From Enterobacter cloacae (GTDB lineage: Bacteria; Pseudomonadota; Gammaproteobacteria; Enterobacterales; Enterobacteriaceae): DNA of 64,000 nucleotides. How positions within the stretch are numbered: position 1 is the first letter of the stretch; the number at the start of each line of letters is the position of its first letter. This document shows positions 12,165 through 20,846 of this stretch, one piece after another. Where the stretch lies: positions 1 through 64,000 of the forward strand of contig NZ_JAALCJ010000002.1 in assembly GCF_011078175.1 (NCBI RefSeq), in the 5' to 3' direction. A program made the position numbers and the translations under genes. Under the pieces are notes generated by a model. The model searched no databases. It was not told where the DNA came from and worked only from the letters and a program-made list of their open reading frames with translations.

Positions 12165-13931
12165 ATGGAAAAAACCCGTCAACAAGAGTTAACCCGCTGG
12201 CTGAAACAGCAAAGCGTTCTGTCCCGCCGCTGGCTTATGATTTCCCGCGTTCTGGGATTTATCAGCGGTCTGTTGATTGTTGCCCAGGCATGGCTGCTGG
12301 CCCGCATTCTCAACCATATGATCATGGAGAACATCCCGCGCGAAGCGCTGCTGTTGCCGTTTATCGTTCTGGTGCTGATTTTCGTTCTGCGTGCGTGGGT
12401 GGTCTGGCTACGCGAGCGGGTTGGGTTCCATGCCGGGCAGCACATCCGCTATGAGATCCGCCGCAAGGTGCTCGATCGGCTTTCGGAAGCCGGTCCCGCG
12501 TGGATCCAGGGTAAGCCAGCCGGCAGCTGGGCGACGCTGATCCTTGAGCAAATCGACGATATGCACGATTACTATGCGCGGTATCTTCCCCAGATGGCGC
12601 TGGCGGTATTTGTGCCCCTGCTGATTGTTATCGCCATCTTCCCGGTTAACTGGGTGGCGGCGTTGATCCTGCTGGGTACCGCCCCGCTCATCCCGCTTTT
12701 TATGGCGATGGTCGGCATGGGTGCGGCAGATGCTAACCGCCGCAACTTCCTGGCGCTGGGCCGGTTAAGCGGTCATTTCCTGGACCGTCTGCGCGGAATG
12801 GAAACCTTGCGGATCTTTGGTCGTGGTGAAGCGGAAACCGAAAACATTCGTCTTGCCTCGCAGGATTTTCGTCAGCGCACGATGGAAGTGTTGCGCATGG
12901 CCTTCCTCTCGTCCGGCGTGCTTGAGTTCTTCACCTCCCTGTCGATTGCGCTGGTGGCGGTTTATTTTGGTTTCTCCTACCTCGGCGCGCTGGACTTTGG
13001 TCACTACGGTACGGCGGTCACGCTTTCCGCCGGGTTCCTGGCGCTGATCCTGGCCCCGGAATTTTTCCAGCCGCTGCGCGATCTCGGCACCTTTTACCAT
13101 GCCAAAGCGCAGGCGGTGGGTGCTGCCGACAGCCTGAAAACCTTTATGGAAACACCGCTGGCGCATCCTGAGCGCGGTGAAGTGACGCTGAATACGAACG
13201 ATCCGGTGACCATTGAAGCACAGGATTTTTCTGTTCTGTCGCCTGAAGGCAAAGTGCTGGCAGGTCCGCTGAACTTTACCCTGCCCGCCGGGCAACGTGT
13301 GGTGCTAGTGGGCACCAGCGGTTCAGGTAAAAGCTCATTGCTGAATGCGCTATCAGGCTTTATGGCCTACACCGGATCGCTGCGTATCAACCAAACGGAG
13401 CTGCGCGAGCTCGATCCTGATGCCTGGCGTAAACAGCTAAGCTGGGTGGGGCAAAACCCGCAGTTGCCTGCCCCGACGCTCCGCGAGAATGTGCTGCTGG
13501 CACGGCCGGATGCGCGTGACGATGAGCTGCAATCGGTTCTCGACCGCGCATGGGTGAGCGAATTCCTGCCGCTGCTTGCGCAGGGTGTGGATACCGTCAT
13601 TGGCGATCAGTCTGCCGGGCTGTCGGTCGGCCAGGCACAGCGCGTCGCGGTTGCCCGTGCGCTGCTAAACCCCTGTTCGCTAATGCTGCTGGACGAACCC
13701 GCGGCCAGCCTGGACGCTCACAGCGAGCAGCGCGTGATGGATGCGCTTAACGCCGCCTCGCGCCAGCAAACCACCCTGATGGTGACCCACCAGCTGGAAG
13801 GTATTGCCGACTGGGATCGGATCTGGGTGATGGAAAACGGACACATTGTTGAGCAAGGCGATTACGCCGCGCTTGTTGCCGCGCAGGGGCCGTTTGCGAC
13901 CCTGCTGGCGAACCGTCATGAGGATATCTGA
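12165..13931 (+). CDS. cydD: Glutathione/cysteine ABC exporter subunit CydD
   Basis: Half of the heterodimeric CydDC transporter, which exports cysteine and glutathione to the periplasm and is needed to assemble cytochrome bd. The 588 residues match E. coli. Residues ~1-320 are a six-helix type I ABC membrane domain. The nucleotide-binding domain has Walker A GTSGSGKSS, the variant signature SVGQAQR and Walker B LMLLDEP. The signature lacks the usual LSGG, as in other CydD proteins. The stop codon overlaps the cydC start by 1 base. Confidence 0.97.
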   Translation: MEKTRQQELTRWLKQQSVLSRRWLMISRVLGFISGLLIVAQAWLLARILNHMIMENIPREALLLPFIVLVLIFVLRAWVVWLRERVGFHAGQHIRYEIRRKVLDRLSEAGPAWIQGKPAGSWATLILEQIDDMHDYYARYLPQMALAVFVPLLIVIAIFPVNWVAALILLGTAPLIPLFMAMVGMGAADANRRNFLALGRLSGHFLDRLRGMETLRIFGRGEAETENIRLASQDFRQRTMEVLRMAFLSSGVLEFFTSLSIALVAVYFGFSYLGALDFGHYGTAVTLSAGFLALILAPEFFQPLRDLGTFYHAKAQAVGAADSLKTFMETPLAHPERGEVTLNTNDPVTIEAQDFSVLSPEGKVLAGPLNFTLPAGQRVVLVGTSGSGKSSLLNALSGFMAYTGSLRINQTELRELDPDAWRKQLSWVGQNPQLPAPTLRENVLLARPDARDDELQSVLDRAWVSEFLPLLAQGVDTVIGDQSAGLSVGQAQRVAVARALLNPCSLMLLDEPAASLDAHSEQRVMDALNAASRQQTTLMVTHQLEGIADWDRIWVMENGHIVEQGDYAALVAAQGPFATLLANRHEDI

Positions 13932-15652
13932 TGCGCGCCCTGCTTCCCTATCTTGCACTGTATAAACGCCACAAATGGATGCTGACGCTCGGGATCGTGC
14001 TGGCAATCGTCACTCTGCTGGCCAGCATCGGCCTGCTTACGCTTTCCGGCTGGTTCCTCTCCGCGTCTGCGGCCGCAGGCTTTGCCGGGCTGTACAGCTT
14101 TAACTACATGCTGCCTGCCGCCGGGGTGCGCGGCACGGCGATTACGCGAACTGCCGGGCGCTACTTCGAGCGTCTGGTCAGCCACGACGCGACCTTCCGC
14201 GTGCTGCAACACCTGCGTATTTATACGTTCAGCAAACTGCTGCCCCTCTCCCCTGCCGGGCTGGCACGTTTTCGCCAGGGCGAATTACTCAACCGCGTGG
14301 TCGCGGATGTGGATACGCTGGATCACCTCTACCTGCGCGTCATTTCCCCTATGGTAGGCGCGTTTGTGGTGATTGTCGTGGTCACGCTGGGGTTGAGTTT
14401 CCTGGATGTTTCCATCGCACTGACGCTCGGCGGCATCATGCTGATGACGCTGATTATTCTGCCGCCCCTGTTTTATCGTGCAGGTAAAACCACCGGGGAA
14501 AACCTGACGCGCCTGCGTGGAGAATACCGCCAGCAGCTCACCGCCTGGTTACAGGGACAGGCCGAGCTCACCCTTTTTGGCGCCAGCAAACGCTACCGCG
14601 CCCGTATGGAAAATACGGAGCTGAACTGGCATGAAGCCCAGCGTCGCCAGTCCGAGCTGACTGCATTCTCCCAGGCACTAATGATGTTAATCGGCGGTAT
14701 TGCCGTTATCGCCATGCTCTGGATGGCCTCCGGTGGCGTGGGCGGTAACGCGCAGCCCGGTCCGCTCATTGCGCTGTTTGTTTTCTGTGCCCTGGCAGCC
14801 TTCGAAGCCTTAGCCCCGGTCACGGGCGCGTTTCAACATCTCGGCCAGGTCATTGCCTCTGCGCTGCGCATTACGGACATTGCCGAGCAGGAGCCGGAAG
14901 TGACGTTCAGCGCCGGTCAAACCGCCGTGCCGGAGCAGGTCTCGCTGACGCTCAGCAACGTCACCTTCGCCTACGACAAGCAGGCGCAAAATGCACTGGA
15001 AGACGTCAGCCTGTCTGTTGATGCCGGGCAACGCATTGCGATCCTTGGCCGTACGGGATGTGGCAAATCGACCCTTCTGCAACTCCTCACGCGCGCCTGG
15101 GACCCGCAGCAGGGCGAGATACGGCTTAACGATATTCCGCTGTCTGGTTTTAGCGAAGCGGCCTTGCGTAAAACGGTCAGCGTCGTGCCCCAGCGGGTGC
15201 ATCTGTTCAGCGCTACGCTACGCGATAATCTTCTTCTGGCGGCACCAGACGCCTCCGACGATACGCTGCGGACGATGCTGGAACAGGTTGGGCTGCACAA
15301 GCTGCTTGAGGACGACGGGTTAAACAGCTGGCTGGGTGAAGGGGGTCGACAGCTTTCCGGCGGCGAACTGCGTCGTCTGGCCATTGCGCGTGCGCTGCTG
15401 CACGATGCGCCGCTGATGTTGCTGGATGAACCAACAGAAGGTCTGGATGCGACAACAGAGAGTCAAATTCTTGATTTACTGGCAAATGTGATGAAAGGCA
15501 AAACCGTGCTGATGGTCACTCACCGCCTGCGCGGACTGGTGAATTTCGATCGGATAATTGTGATGGACAACGGACACATAATTGAGCAAGGTAGTCACGC
15601 AGAGCTGCTGGCAAAACAGGGTCGCTACTACCAGTTTAAACAGCGCCTGTAG
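13931..15652 (+). CDS. cydC: Glutathione/cysteine ABC exporter subunit CydC
   Basis: Partner of CydD in the same inner-membrane exporter. It has 573 residues as in E. coli, with an N-terminal six-helix domain (residues ~15-310). The nucleotide-binding domain has Walker A GRTGCGKST, signature LSGGELRR and Walker B LMLLDEPTEGLD. Together with CydD this gives the usual pair of one canonical and one variant ATP site. The 1-base overlap with cydD implies translational coupling. aat starts 45 bp downstream. Confidence 0.97.
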   Translation: MRALLPYLALYKRHKWMLTLGIVLAIVTLLASIGLLTLSGWFLSASAAAGFAGLYSFNYMLPAAGVRGTAITRTAGRYFERLVSHDATFRVLQHLRIYTFSKLLPLSPAGLARFRQGELLNRVVADVDTLDHLYLRVISPMVGAFVVIVVVTLGLSFLDVSIALTLGGIMLMTLIILPPLFYRAGKTTGENLTRLRGEYRQQLTAWLQGQAELTLFGASKRYRARMENTELNWHEAQRRQSELTAFSQALMMLIGGIAVIAMLWMASGGVGGNAQPGPLIALFVFCALAAFEALAPVTGAFQHLGQVIASALRITDIAEQEPEVTFSAGQTAVPEQVSLTLSNVTFAYDKQAQNALEDVSLSVDAGQRIAILGRTGCGKSTLLQLLTRAWDPQQGEIRLNDIPLSGFSEAALRKTVSVVPQRVHLFSATLRDNLLLAAPDASDDTLRTMLEQVGLHKLLEDDGLNSWLGEGGRQLSGGELRRLAIARALLHDAPLMLLDEPTEGLDATTESQILDLLANVMKGKTVLMVTHRLRGLVNFDRIIVMDNGHIIEQGSHAELLAKQGRYYQFKQRL

Positions 15653-15697
15653 ACTATATTTGTAGCGTCCTCTCTCGCGTACTGGAGTTCTGTTGTC

Positions 15698-16402
15698 ATG
15701 CGCCTGGTGCAGCTTTCTCGCCATAATATTGCGTTCCCTTCACCGGAGGGGGCGCTGCGTGAACCTAACGGGTTGCTGGCTCTGGGCGGCGATCTCAGCC
15801 CGGCACGACTCTTAATGGCTTACCAGCGCGGCATCTTCCCGTGGTTTTCCCCCGGCGACCCGATTTTATGGTGGTCTCCCGACCCGCGAGCCGTGCTGTG
15901 GCCCGGGCAGTTTCACCTGAGCCGCAGCATGAAGCGTTTTCACGCAAAATCGCCCTATCGCGTTACGCTCAACCACGCCTTCGGGCAGGTCATTGAAGGC
16001 TGCGCTGAAGATCGTCACGAAGGCACCTGGATAACCCGCGACATCATTATCGCCTACCACCAGCTTCATGAGCTGGGCTACGCGCATTCCATCGAAGTAT
16101 GGAAAGAGGATGACCTCGTTGGCGGAATGTACGGCGTGGCGCAGGGCACGCTGTTCTGCGGCGAGTCGATGTTCTCCCGCGCCACGAATGCGTCGAAAAC
16201 CGCGCTGCTGGTTTTTAGCCAGGAATTTGCCCGACGTGGCGGGCAGCTGATGGATTGTCAGGTGCTGAATGAGCACACCGCCTCGCTCGGTGCCGTAGAA
16301 ATCTCTCGCCGACACTATATCGAACAGCTTGAACAATGCCGAAAAGAGACTCTTCCGCGCGATTTTTGGGTTCCCCGAACGCTCTTTATGCCCAATGCCT
16401 AA
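15698..16402 (+). CDS. aat: Leucyl/phenylalanyl-tRNA-protein transferase
   Basis: Adds Leu or Phe from aminoacyl-tRNA to proteins with N-terminal Lys or Arg, creating an N-degron. It has 234 residues (E. coli length). Conserved family segments include [43 protein letters not shown] and [20 protein letters not shown] near the active site. Its products are recognised by ClpS and degraded by ClpAP, both encoded 2-5 kb away. It follows cydC on the same strand, as in E. coli. Confidence 0.97.
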   Translation: MRLVQLSRHNIAFPSPEGALREPNGLLALGGDLSPARLLMAYQRGIFPWFSPGDPILWWSPDPRAVLWPGQFHLSRSMKRFHAKSPYRVTLNHAFGQVIEGCAEDRHEGTWITRDIIIAYHQLHELGYAHSIEVWKEDDLVGGMYGVAQGTLFCGESMFSRATNASKTALLVFSQEFARRGGQLMDCQVLNEHTASLGAVEISRRHYIEQLEQCRKETLPRDFWVPRTLFMPNA

Positions 16403-16429
16403 ATGTTTTCCGCATATTTTTTATGAGGG

Positions 16430-16438
16430 TGTTATAAT
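16430..16438 (+). promoter_or_regulatory. Extended -10 promoter element upstream of infA
   Basis: TGTTATAAT, an extended -10 with a perfect TATAAT hexamer, lies about 250 bp upstream of the infA start and just after aat. No strong -35 is visible at 17 bp, which suits an extended -10 promoter. The rest of 16403-16686 is untranslated leader resembling the E. coli infA leader. Its last part (AGGAATTTCGGCATTATCTT) is nearly invariant. Confidence 0.6.
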
Positions 16439-16686
16439 TACGCCGCAGAGTAGCTTCTGCCTGTTGCCCCGCCGCCGTTTGGGACCCTCGCTTCAGATAA
16501 CGTCCTTACGTTTATCCTGTCGTCTCCCCTTTACGAATGCGCTTTCCGTTCGGTTGTACCGTGACGCTTGGGCAATACGCTGAGACTGTTTTGCTGCGTT
16601 TTAAACGCGCAATTCTTTACTTAATTGAGGAATTTCGGCATTATCTTGCCGGTTCAAAACTTGGTAGTGATACCCCAGAGGATTAG

Positions 16687-16905
<219 letters not shown>

Positions 16906-16937
16906 TTGTTTTCGCCTGTAATGGCAGATGAATATTA

Positions 16938-16970
16938 AATAAGGCCGGGATTTTCCCGGCCTTATTTTTT
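16938..16970 (+). terminator. Intrinsic terminator of infA
   Basis: A 13-bp stem (AATAAGGCCGGGA / TCCCGGCCTTATT) with a TTT loop is followed by a run of T residues, 32 bp after the infA stop. Confidence 0.9.
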
Positions 16971-17017
16971 TGTAGTGCAGTCGATTATTTGAACAATAAA
17001 TTGGCGATTCGTTTCAG

Positions 17018-17165
17018 CTTCAGAGCTACCTGCTCGACAGTGCAGAAAGTAAGGAGGCGGGAGACCTTATTTTCTATTTTGCTAAGCTGCGTGTACGGCA
17101 GTGCACAAAAAAGAGCGTGAATCACTGACTAAGGCCGTTTCTAAGCTGCCTGTACGGCAGTGAAC
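17018..17165 (-). CRISPR. Decayed, cas-less type I-F CRISPR mini-array
   Basis: The repeat at 17138-17165 reads, on the minus strand, GTTCACTGCCGTACAGGCAG plus CTTAGAAA. This is the canonical 28-bp I-F repeat of enterobacteria. A second copy at 17079-17106 differs at 3 of 28 positions, and 31 bp of spacer (17107-17137) lie between them. A third, very degenerate copy at 17018-17045 keeps 19 of 28 positions and the ~60-bp period, leaving a 33-bp former spacer (17046-17078). The degeneration increases away from the leader, as expected for the trailer end of an array. No cas gene is in the window. In E. coli the I-F CRISPR-Cas locus occupies this same infA-clpA site, so this is probably an orphan remnant. 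Confidence 0.87.
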
Positions 17166-17300
17166 TGGAAGAAAACAGCGCTATCTTATTGTTATTAAGG
17201 CAACTAAGCAACGTTAACAGGCTAAACCCTTTTTTCTGCAATGAAAAAGTCAACATTATAAATCAATAAGTTATAATGCATCTCAAAAAAAGGGTTTCTC
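17166..17300 (-). promoter_or_regulatory. Leader of the I-F CRISPR array
   Basis: The AT-rich stretch next to the intact repeat carries the features of I-F leaders. On the minus strand it contains AAACCCTTTTTTTGAG, then an ATAACTTATTGATTTATAAT core, then AAAAAAGGGTTT, so the two ends form an inverted AAACCC...GGGTTT pair (17222-17234 and 17284-17297). Its position upstream of the best repeat fixes the array as minus-strand transcribed. The assignment is by pattern memory, not alignment. Confidence 0.65.
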
Positions 17301-17306
17301 CGTTGT

Positions 17307-17328
17307 CGCCAGGGGACAGCCCCTGGCG
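17307..17328 (-). terminator. Perfect hairpin after the unknown gene at 17342-17779
   Basis: CGCCAGGGG / CCCCTGGCG, a perfect 9-bp stem with a 4-nt loop, begins 14 bp after the stop codon of the upstream minus-strand gene. No T run follows directly, and the next one (CCCTTTTTTTG) is about 13 nt downstream. It may end transcription or protect the 3' end, and it also bounds the CRISPR leader. Confidence 0.5.
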
Positions 17329-17341
17329 GTTCGCACTCCAC

Positions 17342-17779
17342 TCAAGAAATAACAAAAATTCCCGTTCCAGCATCAGGAGGTAATATCACATCTACCGCCA
17401 TTGAATGCGTGATGTCATGCAGCAGTCCCGTCAGGTACGGCAACATATCGCGTTCAAAATGCGAAACCAGCAGCACGTGGTTTAACGCCCGGCAGTAGTC
17501 ACATTTCGTTTCGGTATCTTCCAGCAACCACTCTTTTTGTCGCGGTTGTTCCGACTCGTTCTCAAATTCCACCACCTGAAAGTCACGCATTGATTGTGTA
17601 AGGCCGGTTTTCATTTCTTCCATGTAGGCTCCAAGGCAACGGCAAACGGGCTGCGTTTGTGGGAGCGAATGACAGTCGAGCAGGATTTCAGTGAGCAGGT
17701 TGCAGCGTTCGGCAAGAGTTGGGAGATCGGGGTTAAGGGAGAGTTCGCTGTAAAGCTGAGAAAGATTGTTATTTTCCAT
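17342..17779 (-). CDS. Unrecognised 145-residue protein downstream of a C4-like antisense RNA (phage/satellite remnant)
   Basis: I do not recognise the family. The start at 17779 (MENNNLSQLYSELSL) is chosen because a GGAG ribosome-binding site lies 10 bp upstream. The open frame continues 30 codons further up, but that part overlaps the structured RNA and is unlikely to be translated. The protein is acidic, mostly helical in appearance and lacks a signal peptide or membrane segment. It carries a C-x-C (C46, C48) and a C-x2-C (C93, C96, in CDYCRALN) that could bind a metal together. Transcription should come from the promoter at 17928-17956 through the RNA at 17832-17911, the layout of immunity operons of phage P1 and satellite P4. 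By analogy it may be the regulated product of that circuit. No integrase, replicase or other phage gene is nearby. Confidence 0.6.
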   Translation of the reverse strand: MENNNLSQLYSELSLNPDLPTLAERCNLLTEILLDCHSLPQTQPVCRCLGAYMEEMKTGLTQSMRDFQVVEFENESEQPRQKEWLLEDTETKCDYCRALNHVLLVSHFERDMLPYLTGLLHDITHSMAVDVILPPDAGTGIFVIS

Positions 17780-17831
17780 TTGATTATGACTCCGTGTGAA
17801 ATGATGAGATCTCCACCCGAACGCCAACTCA

Positions 17832-17911
17832 GGTGGCAGACTGAACCGGTTTGGCGTACCGACCCACACGGGAAAATCGGCGCTTCAAAAGAAGCCCCGG
17901 TTCAGCCCACC
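17832..17911 (-). ncRNA. C4/CI-type antisense immunity RNA (P1 C4, P4 CI family architecture)
   Basis: On the minus strand an 80-nt segment folds into a long outer stem (GGTGGGCTGAACCGG at 17897-17911 with CCGGTTCAGTCTGCCACC at 17832-17849). The outer stem encloses hairpin I (GCTTC-TTTT-GAAGC, 17882-17895) and hairpin II (CCGA...TCGG, 17859-17880, with CCCGTGTGGG inside). This two-hairpins-in-a-stem layout is that of the P1 C4 and P4 CI immunity RNAs. The loop sequence CCGTGTG (17865-17871) is complementary to CACACGG (17792-17798), which overlaps the ribosome-binding site of the downstream gene. That is how C4 RNA represses its own transcript in phage P1. Assigned by structure and layout; no covariance model was run. 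Confidence 0.75.
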
Positions 17912-17927
17912 ATAATTGAGTCTGCGG

Positions 17928-17956
17928 ATTATATCGCTAGCTTTCAAAAGTGTGAA
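17928..17956 (-). promoter_or_regulatory. Promoter of the C4-like RNA and downstream gene
   Basis: On the minus strand a TTCACA -35 (17951-17956) and a perfect TATAAT -10 (17928-17933) are 17 bp apart. Transcription should start near 17921, about 10 nt before the structured RNA. One mismatch to consensus in 12 bases makes this a strong sigma-70 promoter. Confidence 0.75.
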
Positions 17957-18125
17957 CGAACCTGATGATAGTTGAACGTATCAACATCATTTCTCGTGTG
18001 TAATCAGGACGCCAATCCCGACACCTGATTTTGCAGGTGCGCCGCCATTTTATGCCTGTGAATTTATCCAGCAATAAACCTCGAAAGAAACTGGAAAGCG
18101 TCTCGCAAAATTCCTCTGCGACCTG

Positions 18126-18167
18126 TTGCCCTCACCCCAGCCCTCTCCCACGGGGAGAGGGAGAAAA
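18126..18167. repeat. Intergenic palindromic repeat of the CCCTCTCCC family, copy 1
   Basis: GCCCTCACCCCAGCCCTCTC followed by CCACGGGGAGAGGGAGAA forms a short hairpin (CCTCTCCC / GGGAGAGG). A second copy in the opposite orientation lies after aqpZ (28222-28260). Repeats of this type are scattered between genes in many enterobacteria. This copy is downstream of clpA, before its terminator in genome order. Confidence 0.7.
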
Positions 18168-18175
18168 ACGGGCAT

Positions 18176-18206
18176 AAAAAAAGCCGGGTTAAAAACCCGG
18201 CTTTTA
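18176..18206 (-). terminator. Intrinsic terminator of clpA
   Basis: On the minus strand AAAGCCGGGTT pairs with AACCCGGCTTT across a short loop and is followed by further T residues, 13 bp after the clpA stop. Confidence 0.9.
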
Positions 18207-18218
18207 AACTTACAAAAC

Positions 18219-20498
18219 TTAGTGAGCCGCTTCCGGCTTGTGCTTCGCCGCACTCTGGAAATCGTACGTCAGTTCGTTCTTCGCCTGATCCAGCCCCACC
18301 GTCACCTGACCGCCGTCTACCAGCGAGCCAAACAGCAGCTCGTTCGCCAGCGGTTTCTTCAGGTTGTCCTGAATCACACGCGCCATCGGACGCGCACCCA
18401 TCGCACGGTCGTAGCCTTTTTCAGCCAGCCAGTTACGGGCCTCCTGACTCACTTCCAGCGACACGCCTTTCTGATCCAGCTGAACCTGCAACTCGACGAT
18501 GAACTTGTCCACAACCTGATGGATCACTTCGGTAGACAGGTGATCGAACCAAATTATGTTGTCCAGACGGTTACGGAACTCCGGCGTGAAGATCTTCTTG
18601 ATCTCTTCCATCGCATCGGTGCTGTTATCCTGGTGGATCAGGCCGATGGATTTACGCTCGGTTTCACGTACCCCGGCGTTGGTGGTCATCACCAGCACCA
18701 CGTTGCGGAAGTCCGCCTTGCGCCCGTTGTTATCGGTCAGCGTCCCGTTGTCCATCACCTGTAGCAGGATGTTGAACACGTCCGGGTGCGCTTTCTCGAT
18801 TTCATCGAGCAGCAGTACCGCATGCGGATGCTTGATCACCGCGTCGGTGAGCAGGCCCCCCTGGTCAAAGCCCACGTAACCCGGAGGCGCACCAATCAGA
18901 CGGCTGACGGTGTGGCGCTCCATATACTCGGACATATCAAAGCGCAGCAGTTCAATGCCGAGCGCTTTGGAGAGCTGAACCGTCACCTCGGTTTTCCCGA
19001 CGCCGGTTGGGCCAGCGAACAGGAAGGAACCGACAGGCTTGTGGTCATGCCCCAGCCCGGCGCGCGCCATCTTGATCGCTTCGGTTAAGGCCTCAATGGC
19101 TTTATCCTGACCAAAGACCAGCATTTTGAGGCGATTGCCGAGCGTGCGCAGCGTGTCGCGGTCGCTCTGAGAAACACTCTTCTCAGGGATACGCGCGATG
19201 CGGGCCACCACGGACTCAATATCCGCCACGTTAACGGTTTTCTTGCGCTTGCTGGCCGGCATCAGGCGCGCACGCGCTCCCGCTTCGTCAATCACGTCAA
19301 TCGCTTTATCCGGCAGATGACGATCGTTAATGTATTTCACCGCCAGCTCCACCGCCGCACGCACCGCTTTCGCGGTGTAACGCACGTCGTGGTGCGCTTC
19401 GTACTTGGTTTTCAGACCGTTGATGATCTGCACCGTTTCGTCAACCGACGGCTCGGTAACGTCGATTTTCTGGAAACGACGCGCCAGCGCACGATCCTTC
19501 TCAAAGATGTTGCTGAACTCCTGGTACGTTGTGGAGCCCATTACGCGGATCTTGCCGCTGGAGAGCAGCGGTTTGATCAGATTTGCCGCATCCACCTGGC
19601 CACCGGACGCCGCACCTGCGCCGATGATGGTGTGGATCTCATCGATAAACAGAATGCTGTTAGTGTCCTGCTCCAGCTGTTTTAACAGCGCCTTGAAGCG
19701 TTTTTCAAAATCGCCGCGGTATTTGGTGCCCGCCAGCAGTGAGCCAATATCCAGCGAGTAGATGGTGCAGTCGGCAATCACTTCCGGCACATCGCCCTGC
19801 ACAATGCGCCAGGCCAGACCTTCGGCAATCGCGGTTTTACCTACGCCAGATTCCCCCACCAGCAGCGGGTTGTTTTTGCGGCGACGACACAGCACCTGGA
19901 TCGCACGTTCCAGCTCTTTATCGCGACCAATCAGCGGGTCGATTCCGCCAACGCGAGCAAGCTGGTTAAGGTTGGTGGTGAAGTTTTCCATACGATCCTC
20001 CCCGCCTGCTTGCTCTTCATTGCTGTTGATCTGTCCGCTGGGATCCGATGCCTGGTTAGGCTCGTCTTTGCGCGTTCCGTGAGAGATGAAGTTAACCACG
20101 TCGAGCCGGCTGACTTCGTGTTTGCGCAGCAGGTAAGCCGCCTGGGACTCCTGCTCGCTGAAGATGGCAACCAGGACATTAGCGCCAGTGACTTCGCTAC
20201 GTCCGGAAGACTGGACGTGGAAAACCGCGCGCTGCAACACGCGCTGGAAGCTAAGCGTCGGCTGCGTGTCGCGCTCTTCTTCACTGGCTGGCAGCACCGG
20301 TGTGGTTTGTTCGATGAAGGCTTCGAGTTCCTGACGTAGCGCCACCAGATCCACGGAGCAGGCTTCCAGCGCTTCGCGGGCAGATGGGTTGCTAAGCAGT
20401 GCGAGCAGCAAGTGCTCGACGGTCATAAACTCATGTCGGTGCTCACGCGCTCTGGCGAAAGCCATGTTTAAACTGAGTTCCAGTTCTTGATTGAGCAT
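18219..20498 (-). CDS. clpA: ATP-dependent Clp protease ATP-binding subunit ClpA
   Basis: Hexameric AAA+ unfoldase that feeds substrates to ClpP. The start at 20498 ([15 protein letters not shown]) matches E. coli and gives 759 residues. A longer frame of five extra codons is not conserved. An N-terminal ClpS-binding domain (1-~145) is followed by AAA module 1 (Walker A GESGVGKT, Walker B ILFIDEIH) and module 2 (Walker A GPTGVGKT, Walker [12 protein letters not shown]). The ClpP-docking IGL loop is in KSIGLIHQD. clpS lies 27 bp upstream on the same strand. It is near-identical to E. coli except in the acidic linker (~residues 145-170). Confidence 0.98.
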   Translation of the reverse strand: MLNQELELSLNMAFARAREHRHEFMTVEHLLLALLSNPSAREALEACSVDLVALRQELEAFIEQTTPVLPASEEERDTQPTLSFQRVLQRAVFHVQSSGRSEVTGANVLVAIFSEQESQAAYLLRKHEVSRLDVVNFISHGTRKDEPNQASDPSGQINSNEEQAGGEDRMENFTTNLNQLARVGGIDPLIGRDKELERAIQVLCRRRKNNPLLVGESGVGKTAIAEGLAWRIVQGDVPEVIADCTIYSLDIGSLLAGTKYRGDFEKRFKALLKQLEQDTNSILFIDEIHTIIGAGAASGGQVDAANLIKPLLSSGKIRVMGSTTYQEFSNIFEKDRALARRFQKIDVTEPSVDETVQIINGLKTKYEAHHDVRYTAKAVRAAVELAVKYINDRHLPDKAIDVIDEAGARARLMPASKRKKTVNVADIESVVARIARIPEKSVSQSDRDTLRTLGNRLKMLVFGQDKAIEALTEAIKMARAGLGHDHKPVGSFLFAGPTGVGKTEVTVQLSKALGIELLRFDMSEYMERHTVSRLIGAPPGYVGFDQGGLLTDAVIKHPHAVLLLDEIEKAHPDVFNILLQVMDNGTLTDNNGRKADFRNVVLVMTTNAGVRETERKSIGLIHQDNSTDAMEEIKKIFTPEFRNRLDNIIWFDHLSTEVIHQVVDKFIVELQVQLDQKGVSLEVSQEARNWLAEKGYDRAMGARPMARVIQDNLKKPLANELLFGSLVDGGQVTVGLDQAKNELTYDFQSAAKHKPEAAH

Positions 20499-20525
20499 AG
20501 GCACCTCCCCCAATTTTATGCCTTA

Positions 20526-20846
20526 TCAGGCCTTTTCCAGCGTACACAGCAACGGATGCTCGTTCTCCCTTGCATAGTCGTTCACCATCGCTACTTTGGT
20601 TTCCGCGACTTCGGCTGTAAAGATGCCGCAGATCGCTTTGCCACGATAATGAACGGTAAGCATCAGTTGCGTTGCACGTTCAACATCATAAGAAAAGAAC
20701 TTTTGTAGCACGTCAATAACAAATTCCATCGGCGTGTAATCATCGTTCATTAACATAACTTTATACATAGATGGCGGTTTTAGCGCGTCGCGCACTTTAT
20801 CTTCCGCCAGCTGATCAAAATCCAGCCAATCGTTGGTCTTACCCAT
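20526..20846 (-). CDS. clpS: Clp protease adaptor and N-degron recognin ClpS
   Basis: Binds proteins with N-terminal Leu, Phe, Trp or Tyr and delivers them to ClpA. The start at 20846 ([20 protein letters not shown]) gives the 106 residues of E. coli ClpS. An upstream in-frame ATG is not conserved. The degron pocket motif [14 protein letters not shown] and the ClpA-contact segment [17 protein letters not shown]-like region ([20 protein letters not shown]) are present. It is divergent from cspD. Confidence 0.98.
   Translation of the reverse strand: MGKTNDWLDFDQLAEDKVRDALKPPSMYKVMLMNDDYTPMEFVIDVLQKFFSYDVERATQLMLTVHYRGKAICGIFTAEVAETKVAMVNDYARENEHPLLCTLEKA

Noticed and set aside
17780-17869. 30-codon N-terminal extension (MWVGTPNRF) of the unknown protein
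   Set aside because: It overlaps the 3' arm of the structured RNA and the proposed antisense target. The internal ATG has its own Shine-Dalgarno sequence.
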